Below are positions 37,679 through 45,738 of a stretch of 64,000 nucleotides of DNA, piece after piece (within the stretch, counting starts at the first letter, position 1; each line of letters starts with the position of its first letter). The DNA is from Azospirillum oleiclasticum (GTDB lineage Bacteria > Pseudomonadota > Alphaproteobacteria > Azospirillales > Azospirillaceae), in the NCBI RefSeq assembly GCF_013423485.1, contig NZ_JABFFR010000001.1:620001-684000 (forward strand). The letters run 5' to 3'. The notes under the pieces were generated by a model. It did no database searches and was not told the origin of the DNA. It was given only the letters and a program-made list of their open reading frames with translations. Made by a program: the position numbers and the translations under genes.

Positions 37679-38439
37679 CGGGCGGCCACATTGGCGTCGG
37701 GTTCGGAGGTGACCGGCGCCCCGGCGCGCTCCAGCGGCGCCACCATGTTGTAGCGGCGCAGCACCAGCCCGCCCTGCTTGCCGGCCTCCGGATCAAAGGC
37801 GTACTCGGTGACCGAGCAGTTCGCCACGTCCCCCTCCGCGTCGATCGCCAGGATCTCCGGCTCGGTCAGCCCTTCCAGCAGGTAGCGCAGGCAGAGCACC
37901 ACCACCTGATGCCCGATGATCAGCACGCGGCGACCGCCGTGATGCAGGCTGACGGTGTCGAGAGCGCTGCGCAGCCGCAGGATCACGTCGCACCAGCTCT
38001 CCCCGCCCGGCGGGCGGTGGTAGAACTTGCCGAGCAGGCGGCGGAACTCCGCCTGGTCCGGATGCAGCTCCACGATGCCGGAGCGGGTCAGGCGGTCGAG
38101 CACACCGAACTCCTTCTCCCGCAGGCGTTCGTCCACCACGAAGTCCGGCTGCTCCACCGGCAGCCGGCCGGCACCCACCACCAGTTCTGCGGTGCGCAAG
38201 GCCCGGCGGTAGGGGGAGGTCAGCACCACCTCCGGCCGCTCCCCCTCCGGCAAGGCGGCGAACCAGCGCCCCAGCGCGTCCGACTGCCGTTCGCCCAGCG
38301 GGCTCAGCGGCACATCCACGTCGCGTTCGCCGATGTCGATGCGGGCAAGACCGGCGGCGTGCGCGGCGTCGCGCGCGACGTTGCCGGCGCTTTCACCGTG
38401 GCGCACGATCCACAGCCGTTCCGGCCAGCGCTGCTGCAT
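37675..38439 (-). CDS. histidine phosphatase superfamily protein
   Basis: 254 residues. 'WIVRHGESAGNVA' contains the phospho-accepting His (RHG), and 'LIIGHQVVVLCLRYLL' the second catalytic His; 'SPYRRALRTAEL' and the acid in 'EKEFGVLDR' are conserved. It may act on phosphosugars or other phosphomonoesters. 'PPGGESWCDVILRL' is typical of the PhoE/GpmB-like branch. Coupled by overlap to nnrD, suggesting a metabolite-repair pairing, which is inference. Confidence 0.87.
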   Translation of the reverse strand: MQQRWPERLWIVRHGESAGNVARDAAHAAGLARIDIGERDVDVPLSPLGERQSDALGRWFAALPEGERPEVVLTSPYRRALRTAELVVGAGRLPVEQPDFVVDERLREKEFGVLDRLTRSGIVELHPDQAEFRRLLGKFYHRPPGGESWCDVILRLRSALDTVSLHHGGRRVLIIGHQVVVLCLRYLLEGLTEPEILAIDAEGDVANCSVTEYAFDPEAGKQGGLVLRRYNMVAPLERAGAPVTSEPDANVAAR

Positions 38440-38654
38440 GGCGTCCGCTCCTCCCGCTTCACGATCCGTCTTCCGATAACCCGCGGGAGGCCGCGAAGTT
38501 CACCGGGCACCTCCGCCGCCACGGATCGTCGGCTCTGCCGCAAAGTGGTAGGGGAGGCTATGCCCTACGACGCCGGAGGGTTGAATCCTGTCACCGAAGG
38601 AACACTCCCTAAGATGCGCTGGCGGCGTGGCGGAAACGCCCCCAACTTCGTGGC

Positions 38655-39203
38655 ATGCGATACCGTAGCCTCATCCTCGCCCTCGCCGCCATCATCGGCT
38701 TCTCCGCTCCGGCCTGCGCCGGGGACCGGAGGTTGGACAATCTTTTCGACCAGTTGCGGACGGCGCCCAGCGACGGGGCGGCCGACGCGGTGGAGACGGA
38801 GATCTGGACGATCTGGCTGGATCACCCCGGCCGCGAGGTGCTGACGTTGATGCGCCAGGGGGTCGAGCTCCTCCAGGCCGACGCGCTGGACGAGGCTCTG
38901 GACTGTTTCGACCGGGTGGTCGAGGCCGATCCCGCCTATGCCGAGGGTTGGAACAAGCGGGCCAACACCCACTATCTGCGCGGCGAGTACGACGAGGCGG
39001 TCGCCGACATCCGCCGCACCTTGTCTCTGGAACCGCGCCATTTCGCGGCTCTGGCCGGGCTCGGCCTCGTCTATGTCGCCATTGGCCAGCCACAGGGTGC
39101 CATCCGCGCCTTCGAGGCGGCGCTGGCCATCAACCCCCACCTGTCAAGCATCCGCGATCAGGTGAGCCAGCTCCGCCGCCAGACGGCCGGCGTGCCGATG
39201 TAG
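38655..39203 (+). CDS. secreted tetratricopeptide-repeat protein
   Basis: 182 residues. It starts with a signal peptide (MRYRSLILALAAIIGFSAPACA). Three TPR units follow between about 67 and 170 ('ALDCFDRVVEADPAYAEGWNKRA', 'AVADIRRTLSLEPRHFAALAG', 'AIRAFEAALAINPHL' in parts, each with the canonical small-residue and Pro positions). It is likely a periplasmic scaffold. The protein stops after the third repeat. A 14-bp hairpin follows. The 215-bp gap upstream shows nothing I can name. Confidence 0.82.
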   Translation: MRYRSLILALAAIIGFSAPACAGDRRLDNLFDQLRTAPSDGAADAVETEIWTIWLDHPGREVLTLMRQGVELLQADALDEALDCFDRVVEADPAYAEGWNKRANTHYLRGEYDEAVADIRRTLSLEPRHFAALAGLGLVYVAIGQPQGAIRAFEAALAINPHLSSIRDQVSQLRRQTAGVPM

Positions 39204-39208
39204 GAGCG

Positions 39209-39243
39209 TCGGCGTCGGGTCCGGACGTTGGACCCGACGCCGA
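39209..39243. terminator. bidirectional hairpin between TPR gene and pyruvate kinase
   Basis: A perfect 14-bp stem (39209-39222 with 39230-39243) has a 7-nt loop. It fills the 49-bp gap between the convergent TPR and pyk genes. No T-run is present on either side. Confidence 0.65.
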
Positions 39244-39252
39244 GGCGCGCGG

Positions 39253-40695
39253 TTACGGCGCCTCCACCCAGGCGATGCGCAGGATGTTGGTGTTGCCGGG
39301 AGTGCCGAAGGGCACACCGGCGGTGATGACGAGGCGCTGGCCGTCCTCGGCGATGCCGTCGTCGTGCGCGATGCGGGTCGCCTTCTGCACCATCTCAGAG
39401 AAGTTGGAGACGTCCGACGTGTTCACCGCGTGCACGCCGAAGGCGAGCTGAAGCCGGCGCGCCGTGAAGATGCTGGAGGTCAGGCAGAGGATCGGCACCG
39501 CCGGCCGTTCCCGCGCCGCGCGCAGCGTGGTGGAGCCGGACGTGGTGTAAGTGACGATGGCCGCGGCCTGGATGGTGTCCGCCACCTGATGGGCGGCGGC
39601 GGTGATCGCGTCGGCCGCCGTCGCTTCCGGGTTCGGGTGCTGGGCGTCCATGATGGTGCGGTAGAGCGGGTCGTGCTCCACGCGCCGCGCGATGCGGTCC
39701 ATCATCGACACCGCCTCGACCGGGTATTCGCCGGCGGCGGTCTCGGCCGACAGCATGACGGCGTCGGCCCCGTCATAGACGGCGGTCGCCACGTCCGACG
39801 CCTCGGCGCGGGTGGGGGCGGGGGCACCGACCATCGACTCGAGCATCTGGGTGGCGACGATCACCGGCTTGCCCTCGATCCGCGCCTCGCGGATGATCCG
39901 CTTCTGGATCGGAGGCACGTCCTCGGCCGGCATCTCGACGCCCAGGTCGCCGCGGGCGACCATGATGCCGTCCGACAGCTCGACGATGCGCTCCAGGTGC
40001 TCGATGGCGGACGGCTTCTCCAGCTTGCTGAGCAGGGCGGCGCGTCCGGCGATCAGGCGCCGCGCCTCCGCCACGTCCTCCGGCCGCTGCACGAAGCTGA
40101 GCGCCACCCAGTCCACCCCCTCGTCCAGCGCGAAGGCGAGATCCTCGCGGTCCTTGGGCGTCAGCGGCGACAGCGGCAGCACCACACCCGGCACGTTCAC
40201 GCCCTTGCGGTCCGACAGCTTGGTGCCGCTGACCACCACCGTGTCGGCGTGCTCGGCGCTGCAGGATTCGACGCGCAGACGGACCCGGCCGTCATCGACC
40301 AGAAGGTCGGTGCCGGCGTTGATGGCCGCGAAGATTTCCGGGTGGGGCAGGCCGACGCGCGTCTCGGTGCCGGGCTCCGTCGACAGGTCGAGCCGGATGC
40401 GGTGGCCGGGGCCGACCTTGATCGGGCCGTCGGCGAAGCGGCCGATGCGCAGCTTCGGCCCCTGGAGATCGGCCATCACCGCGATGGGGCGGCCCTCCTC
40501 CTCCTCGAGCTGGCGGACGAAGCGCAGGCGTTCGCCATGGTCGGCGTGGCTGCCGTGGGAGAAGTTGAAGCGGAAGACATCAACCCCCGCCTCGAACAGC
40601 GCCCGGATCATCTCGGGGGAATTCGAGGCCGGCCCGAGCGTGGCGACGATCTTCGTCAGGCGGAAGCGGCGGATCGAGCTGCCTTTGCGTTTCAT
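39253..40695 (-). CDS. pyk: pyruvate kinase
   Basis: 480 residues. 'FNFSHGSHADHG' and 'VMADLQGPKLRIG' are at the front, the active-site 'LLSKLEKPSAIEHLERI' (catalytic Lys, Glu) and 'MVARGDLGVEMP' in the barrel, and 'TQMLESMVGAPAPTRAEASDV' in the conserved loop. It converts phosphoenolpyruvate and ADP to pyruvate and ATP. The C-terminal regulatory domain is present. GAAGG precedes ATG 40695. A GntR-type gene lies upstream on the same strand, 129 bp away, and could regulate it, though that is only positional. Confidence 0.96.
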   Translation of the reverse strand: MKRKGSSIRRFRLTKIVATLGPASNSPEMIRALFEAGVDVFRFNFSHGSHADHGERLRFVRQLEEEEGRPIAVMADLQGPKLRIGRFADGPIKVGPGHRIRLDLSTEPGTETRVGLPHPEIFAAINAGTDLLVDDGRVRLRVESCSAEHADTVVVSGTKLSDRKGVNVPGVVLPLSPLTPKDREDLAFALDEGVDWVALSFVQRPEDVAEARRLIAGRAALLSKLEKPSAIEHLERIVELSDGIMVARGDLGVEMPAEDVPPIQKRIIREARIEGKPVIVATQMLESMVGAPAPTRAEASDVATAVYDGADAVMLSAETAAGEYPVEAVSMMDRIARRVEHDPLYRTIMDAQHPNPEATAADAITAAAHQVADTIQAAAIVTYTTSGSTTLRAARERPAVPILCLTSSIFTARRLQLAFGVHAVNTSDVSNFSEMVQKATRIAHDDGIAEDGQRLVITAGVPFGTPGNTNILRIAWVEAP

Positions 40696-40824
40696 CGGGG
40701 GGCCTTCATGGTGCCGTTGAACAGGGCGGTCACAGGGACGGGGCCGAGATTGGCCTGACCATCATACCGCCATTGGTGATACCGGATGATGACACGCCCG
40801 CCAACAGTGGATGACGGCTTTCGG

Positions 40825-41550
40825 TCACGCCGGCGTGCGGCTGCGTATTTTCTGGTACCAGCCGAGCACCCAGGACAGATGGGCGGACACCGCGGCGGCG
40901 GCCCCGTCGGGGTCGCGTCGCTCGATCGCCCGGAAGATGGCGCGGTGGTGGTCCAGCATCAGCGCCTCCTGCCCGTGGGCGAAGGGCTCGTTGTGGTGGA
41001 ACTCCACCATCTGGTCGAGGATGTCGCGGATGGTCGCCAGGATGTGCAGGTAGACCGGGCTGCCGGCGGCGCGCGCGATCTCCAGATGGAAGTCCATGTC
41101 GTCGGCGGCGCGCTGCCGCGGGTCGGCCGGTTCGGCCATGCCAGCCAGCACCTTGCCCATGGCGGCGACCTGCTCGGGCGTGGCGCGCTCCGCGGCGCGG
41201 CGCGCGGCCCAGGTTTCCAGAGCGATGCGGATTTCCACCAGATCGAGCAGATTGTCGAGCTGCGAGCGCACCATGGCGGTCAGTGCCGCGTCCATGGCCC
41301 CGGCCGACGACACCACCCGCGTACCGCCGCCCTGGACCGCGGTCAGGAAGCCCTGGGTCTTCAGCCGCTGCAGTGCGGCGCGCACCGACACCCGGCTGAC
41401 GTGAAGCTGCTCGGCCAACTGGCGCTCGCCCGGCAGCCGTTCGCCCGGCACCATCTCGCCGCGGGCGATCTTCCCCAGTAGCTGTTCCGCCACCCAATCG
41501 GAGATGCGCCGGGTCGGATCCGGGCCGGGGGCCGGTGGGATGTCGGACAC
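40825..41550 (-). CDS. GntR-family (FadR subgroup) transcriptional regulator
   Basis: 241 residues from GTG 41550, chosen because GAGGA sits 8 nt upstream; ATG 41652 would add a 34-residue Thr/Pro-rich head not expected in the family. The winged helix contains 'GEMVPGERLPGERQLAEQL' and 'VSRVSVRAALQRLKTQG'; the helical FCD effector domain has 'DMDFHLEIARAAGS' and 'HHRAIFRAIERRD' with metal-ligand His/Asp. FadR-group proteins sense organic acids such as lactate, pyruvate or fatty acyl-CoA. Location before pyk fits a carbon-metabolism role but does not prove it. Confidence 0.87.
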   Translation of the reverse strand: MSDIPPAPGPDPTRRISDWVAEQLLGKIARGEMVPGERLPGERQLAEQLHVSRVSVRAALQRLKTQGFLTAVQGGGTRVVSSAGAMDAALTAMVRSQLDNLLDLVEIRIALETWAARRAAERATPEQVAAMGKVLAGMAEPADPRQRAADDMDFHLEIARAAGSPVYLHILATIRDILDQMVEFHHNEPFAHGQEALMLDHHRAIFRAIERRDPDGAAAAVSAHLSWVLGWYQKIRSRTPA

Positions 41551-41674
41551 GGGCGGTTCCTCCGGGTTGGCGGGCGGTGTTTCGGGACAGTCCCCTGCCG
41601 CCGCCGTGATGGTCGATGTCGTGGTGATCGGCGTCGCCCGCTCCGATGGCATCGAAGCGGGTGAGTGCGCAATG

Positions 41675-42595
41675 CTAGCGCGACCCGCGTCGCGCGAAAA
41701 GGATGCCCGCGAGCATGACGGTGGCGCCCGCCGCCTGCCAGGGGCCCAGCGGCTCTCCCAGCAGCACCCAGGCGATCACCGCGGCGGCAGCCGGCTGCAC
41801 CAGCAGGCTGACCGACGAGAAGGCCGGCGGCAGATGCGCCAGGGCGTAGGCGATCAGGCTCTGCCCGCCGACGTGGCTGAACAGAGCCAGCCCGAGCAGG
41901 ATGCCCCAGCCGTAGGCGCTGGCGGGGATCAGGCTCTCGCCGGAGACCAGCACGGCCGGCAGCACGGCGACCGCGGTCGTCAGGCTCGACCAGGTCATGA
42001 TGGTGGCGGTGGAGAATTCCGCGCGCAGCCGACCCACCGACAGGATGTAGCCGGCGTAGAAGACGGCGGTGAGCATGCCCAGCCCGTCGCCGAACAGGTG
42101 GTTCATGCCGAGATTGACGCTCTGTCCCATCAGCACCACGGCACCCAGGAGGGCGAGTGCCAACCCCAGCACGAAGGTGCGGCTGAAGGTCTCCTTGAAC
42201 AGCAGCCAGCAGGCGAGCGTGACGAAGATCGGCGCGAAGTTCGCCAGCAGTGTGGAATTGGCGACCGAGGTGAAGGCGATGGACCAGTGCCAGGCCACCA
42301 GATCGCCGGCGAAGAACAGCCCGGCCGTGCACAGCCGCACCGCATCGCGCAGCCCCTGCGGCTTGCGGGCACGGCCCTGCGGCTGCCCCGGTGACTGCAT
42401 GGACATCCACACCCACAGCGCCGGCACCGCGAAGGCCACCCGCCAGAAGGCGGTGGCGGTCGGCCCGACCTCCGACAGCCGCACGAAGATGGGGGAGAAG
42501 GCGATGCCGATGGCGCCGGCGATCAGCGCGGCGAGCGCGATCTTCTGCGTGCGGTCGGCGAGCGCGGCGGCGGTGGCGGCGGGGGCGACGGTCAT
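41675..42595 (-). CDS. DMT-superfamily (EamA) transporter
   Basis: 306 residues with about ten membrane helices in two EamA repeats. 'FSPIFVRLSEVGPTATAFWRVAFA' in parts opens the first; 'LAHLPPAFSSVSLLVQPAAAAVIAW' in parts and 'LGEPL' close the second. These inner-membrane carriers usually export amino acids or metabolites; the substrate is unknown. It is 22 to 124 bp upstream of the GntR-type gene, depending on which start that gene uses, and on the same strand, so the two may share a transcript. Confidence 0.87.
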   Translation of the reverse strand: MTVAPAATAAALADRTQKIALAALIAGAIGIAFSPIFVRLSEVGPTATAFWRVAFAVPALWVWMSMQSPGQPQGRARKPQGLRDAVRLCTAGLFFAGDLVAWHWSIAFTSVANSTLLANFAPIFVTLACWLLFKETFSRTFVLGLALALLGAVVLMGQSVNLGMNHLFGDGLGMLTAVFYAGYILSVGRLRAEFSTATIMTWSSLTTAVAVLPAVLVSGESLIPASAYGWGILLGLALFSHVGGQSLIAYALAHLPPAFSSVSLLVQPAAAAVIAWVLLGEPLGPWQAAGATVMLAGILFARRGSR

Positions 42596-42640
42596 GATGA
42601 CCGCGGTTATACCGTCATGCGGGTGCGCCGACCACCGGTG

Positions 42641-43066
42641 TCAACGCATGGCGGCACCGTCGCAGAAGGCGACGCAGACCCGCCGCTCCTCCACCAGCCC
42701 GCCACAGCCGGCGAAGCAGTTGCGGAACTGCCCGCCGCAGTCCGACTCGCAGGCGGAGGCGTTGCAGCTCCAGCCCCTGTCGAAGGACTCCGGCGAGCGC
42801 TTGATCTCCCGCCCCTTGCGCGTCCTCTCGCGCACATAGTCGTGGTAGTCCTCGATGGCGTCGTGCCGCGCCTCGATCCGGCACAGCCGCTCCTCCATCC
42901 GGCAGCTCCGCCCGCAGGCGTGGCGCGCCGTCTCGCACTGCGCCGCACAGCCCCGCCCCTCCACCGAGGTCGGTGGGGTCAGGTCGTAACTGGTGCTGTA
43001 GAGCGGCCCGCAGCCGGCCGTCAGCAGCAGGACGAGCGCGAGGAGGGGGCGCGTTGGGGCGTGCAT
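42641..43066 (-). CDS. cysteine-rich lipoprotein of unknown function
   Basis: 141 residues. A lipoprotein signal ends in lipobox 'LTAGC'. The mature part carries over a dozen further Cys in spaced pairs ('CAAQCETARHACGRSC', 'CNASACESDCGG', 'CFAGCGG', 'CVAFC'), so it is probably held together by several disulfides in the periplasm. I recognise no family. It is divergent from the AT-richer membrane protein gene across 190 bp. Confidence 0.72.
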   Translation of the reverse strand: MHAPTRPLLALVLLLTAGCGPLYSTSYDLTPPTSVEGRGCAAQCETARHACGRSCRMEERLCRIEARHDAIEDYHDYVRERTRKGREIKRSPESFDRGWSCNASACESDCGGQFRNCFAGCGGLVEERRVCVAFCDGAAMR

Positions 43067-43255
43067 GGGAAATCCGCTCGCGTCGGCAAGGGAAAGGCGG
43101 GACAGCGATTGCCGACATGAACGGTCGTTTCCGCCGGGTATTCCAGCACGCTGAACACGTCAAGCGATCAGCGCGAACGGGCAATGTGGCTTTTGCGGCG
43201 TGGTGTTGGCAATATACGTCCTTTCCCGGCGGAATGATGGAGCGAGCTGGAAGCC

Positions 43256-44470
43256 ATGGTGGATGCGGTTCCGATTTTTGCAGCCCTTGGTTTGACGATG
43301 TTCGCGCTCGGCTATTTGTGCTTGGCGGTGGATGCGGCGACAGCCTTCCTCTATCTCGCCATCGCTGCGGTGGCCGCCGTTTCGGGAGGCTACGTCACCT
43401 CATGGCTGCATGCCGATTTTTTCGTCGCCTGGGCTTTCCTGCCCTTTTTCGCGTTTGGAGTCGGAGCCGTACTGGCGCGGTTCTATGAGATGAAAACCGC
43501 GCGGGAATTCCTCCGCGTGCTGCCGCGGGCCAAATATTCGCTGCTGGGCCGCTGGCAGGTGCTCCTCATCGTGCTGGCCATTCTTTTCGGTTGCGGGCTG
43601 ACATATTTCTTTGCGCAGAAGGTGGCCGTCGGGACGGCGACAGGAGAAGGCGCGTCATTCTGGTATGGATTTTACCAGTCATGGACAGCGGGTCTAGCCG
43701 CATTTTTTATATTTGGGATCGTCGGATTGGTGATTTCGATTCATAATCCGTCGAAGGAGCATTTCAAGCAACGCGTTGCCCACTTGTTTGGTGTCGATAA
43801 CCCCGATGCCATCGAATATCTAGCTAGGGAAATTCAAAAGACAGGATATTACTGTCAGGAGACATTGCGGAAATACACAGTAAATTCTTATGACCCGGTG
43901 CGGAAATGCTACGACGTGATCATCACTCATGAATCGATCAATCGTAATTTCATTCAAGACGTGAGTGTTCCGGACAAGCTGAAACTGATGATCGAGTTCG
44001 AGCCGGACGATCTGCTCGATCCCCCTATGGACGCCATGGGATGGCTGGAAGCTGTCGACATCGGTGGCGTCAACAAACTGGAGGAGCGGGGCCGCGTACG
44101 CATCGATGAAAAGGGCATCAACGAAGCCTGGAGCATCAGTATTCCAAAAGGTGGAAATGTAAAAGTTAAAATAAAACAAAGCCTTATGGTCAAGGCTGGC
44201 AGCAGTCAGCAGTATCGTCCTGCCCACTTCTCAGAAAAGATAAAAATTGTATTGCAATACAATTGCACCACTCACTGTCTGCCGGAGCTCCTCTGGAGCA
44301 GCAAGGCCGGCTCGCATCGGCAAGCGGTTCTTCTGAATGAGGAAATGGTGTTGGCGCAGCTCAGCGACTGTACGCCCAGCGATGACGCCATCGAGATAAT
44401 ACTGATGCCGCCGGTCTCATCGCGGATGGAGCGTGACGCGGCGCCTCAGCAATCGGTGCCGGTGTGCTGA
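43256..44470 (+). CDS. AT-rich orphan membrane protein with soluble C-terminal domain
   Basis: 404 residues, no family recognised. The first ~160 residues contain four or five hydrophobic helices ('LGLTMFALGYLCLAVDAA', 'VLLIVLAILFGCGLTYFF', 'AAFFIFGIVGLVISI'). The remaining ~240 residues are hydrophilic, beta-rich and probably cytosolic ('AWSISIPKGGNVKVKIKQSL', 'EKIKIVLQYN'), with a Pro/Ser-rich end. Base composition drops sharply in the second half (25 of 60 G+C in 44161-44220 by hand count), unlike everything around it, which suggests transfer. There is no partner gene on the same strand within 360 bp downstream. The layout of membrane anchor plus sensor-like domain is noted without a functional claim. 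Confidence 0.8.
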   Translation: MVDAVPIFAALGLTMFALGYLCLAVDAATAFLYLAIAAVAAVSGGYVTSWLHADFFVAWAFLPFFAFGVGAVLARFYEMKTAREFLRVLPRAKYSLLGRWQVLLIVLAILFGCGLTYFFAQKVAVGTATGEGASFWYGFYQSWTAGLAAFFIFGIVGLVISIHNPSKEHFKQRVAHLFGVDNPDAIEYLAREIQKTGYYCQETLRKYTVNSYDPVRKCYDVIITHESINRNFIQDVSVPDKLKLMIEFEPDDLLDPPMDAMGWLEAVDIGGVNKLEERGRVRIDEKGINEAWSISIPKGGNVKVKIKQSLMVKAGSSQQYRPAHFSEKIKIVLQYNCTTHCLPELLWSSKAGSHRQAVLLNEEMVLAQLSDCTPSDDAIEIILMPPVSSRMERDAAPQQSVPVC

Positions 44471-44836
44471 GCGACGTTAAGTGTTTATTCTAACATATCC
44501 GCTATTCTTCTTTGCAGGAGCCGGACGACAGGACCGACGGCCGCTTTGGGCTTGAAACCGGGGTGGTTCCGGTCCAATATCCTGGCTTGTGAGGCATAAA
44601 GCTTTGGTCGAACACAGGCGCCGGACAGACGTTGCTGCTGTTCGTCAGACAGGAGCGTAAGAATGTCGATACGGGAAACAGGAGTGTGATGCCAGGAGGC
44701 GTCTCCACCAAATCACAGTCCACCAGCAAAACACCGGGGCCGGGTCGGGAAACCGATCCGGCCCCGGCCGTGAGATGGGTCGCGTCGTCGGCGCCCTGTG
44801 GCGCAACCAGCCGATCGACCACGTGTTCATGATGGC
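44471..44836. other. 366-bp intergenic region
   Basis: No convincing gene was found between the orphan membrane protein and the amidohydrolase. Short open frames on both strands lack ribosome sites and normal codon use. The first half is AT-richer, continuing the composition of the preceding gene; a strong hairpin occupies 44734-44767. It may contain the edge of the acquired segment. Confidence 0.5.
44734..44767 (-). terminator. 15-bp hairpin with GAAA loop
   Basis: Arms 44734-44748 and 44753-44767 pair over 15 bp (one G.T) and close with a GAAA tetraloop. On the minus strand it is followed by TGTTTT, the form of an intrinsic terminator, yet no minus-strand gene is recognised upstream of it. 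On the plus strand it would be the stem ending the transcript of the orphan membrane gene. Confidence 0.6.
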
Positions 44837-45712
44837 ATGATGTCGTCCCGATCCCCCTGCCGCCCGGCCGAACACGAACGTCCTGTCACCGCACCGATGC
44901 CGAGCCGCTCGGCGCCGCCGCCACCGTTGCTCGGCCCCGGCGACCCGCCGCCCGTGACGGTCCTGAACCCGGAGGGGCGGTCGCCGGTCCTGCTCGTCTG
45001 CGACCATGCCTCGGCGGCGGTGCCGCGATCGCTCGGCCGGCTCGGGCTCGAGGAGGCGCAGTTCCGGCGCCACATCGCCTACGACATCGGCGCCGCCGAC
45101 CTGACGCACCGGCTGTCGGAGCGGTTCGACGCGATGGCGGTGCTGTCCGGCTATTCGCGGCTGATCCTCGACCCCAACCGCGACCTGGAGGATCCGACGG
45201 CGATCCCCGTGGTCAGCGACGATGTGGTGATCCCGGCCAACCGCGCCATCGACCGGGCCGAAGCGCAGCGCCGGATCGACGCGCTGTTCACCCCCTACCA
45301 GGACGCAGTTGCCGCGGCGATCGCCCGCAAGCGGGAGGCCGGCGTGGTGCCGGCGGTGGTGTCCGTCCACAGCTTCACACCGGTGATGCGCGGCGTGGCG
45401 CGGCCCTGGCACATCGGCGTGCTGTGGGACCGCGACCCGCGCATCCCCGTGCCGCTGATCGACCGGCTGCGCAGCGACGGGCGCTGGGTGGTCGGCGACA
45501 ACGAACCCTATTCCGGCCGCACCACCACGGGCGGAACCGTGGAGACCCACGCGACCCCGGCCGGCCTGCCGAACGTGCTGCTGGAGGTCCGGCAGGATCT
45601 GATCGCCACGGCGGAGGGTGTGGAGCGCTGGGCCGGGGTGATCGCCGACGCGCTGGAGCCCATCCTGGCCGAACCCACGCTCTACCGGATCGAACGCTTC
45701 CCGCGCGTGTGA
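44837..45712 (+). CDS. N-formylglutamate amidohydrolase family protein
   Basis: 291 residues (ATG 44837; ATG 44840 and 44897 are alternatives, none with a good ribosome site). Family features: 'VLLVCDHASAAVPRSLGRLGL' in parts, 'DIGAADLTHRLSERFDA', 'YSRLILDPNRDL', and the zinc/catalytic segment 'SVHSFTPVMRG'. HutG-like enzymes release formate from N-formylglutamate, the last step of one histidine-degradation route, but no hut genes surround this one. It is 26 bp upstream of a YbdK-type ligase gene and probably co-transcribed; this pairing occurs in other alphaproteobacteria. Confidence 0.86.
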   Translation: MMSSRSPCRPAEHERPVTAPMPSRSAPPPPLLGPGDPPPVTVLNPEGRSPVLLVCDHASAAVPRSLGRLGLEEAQFRRHIAYDIGAADLTHRLSERFDAMAVLSGYSRLILDPNRDLEDPTAIPVVSDDVVIPANRAIDRAEAQRRIDALFTPYQDAVAAAIARKREAGVVPAVVSVHSFTPVMRGVARPWHIGVLWDRDPRIPVPLIDRLRSDGRWVVGDNEPYSGRTTTGGTVETHATPAGLPNVLLEVRQDLIATAEGVERWAGVIADALEPILAEPTLYRIERFPRV

Positions 45713-45738
45713 CGCCCGCGCCATCCCGGACGGACACC

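Noticed and set aside
43256..44470. Classifying the orphan membrane protein as a cyclic-nucleotide defence (CBASS-like) effector
   Set aside because: The membrane-plus-beta-domain layout is suggestive, but no CD-NTase, TIR or other defence partner is nearby and no motif supports it.
44502..44832. Short open frames on both strands in the 366-bp gap
   Set aside because: No ribosome sites, no conserved-looking sequence, and one is interrupted in meaning by the strong hairpin at 44734-44767.
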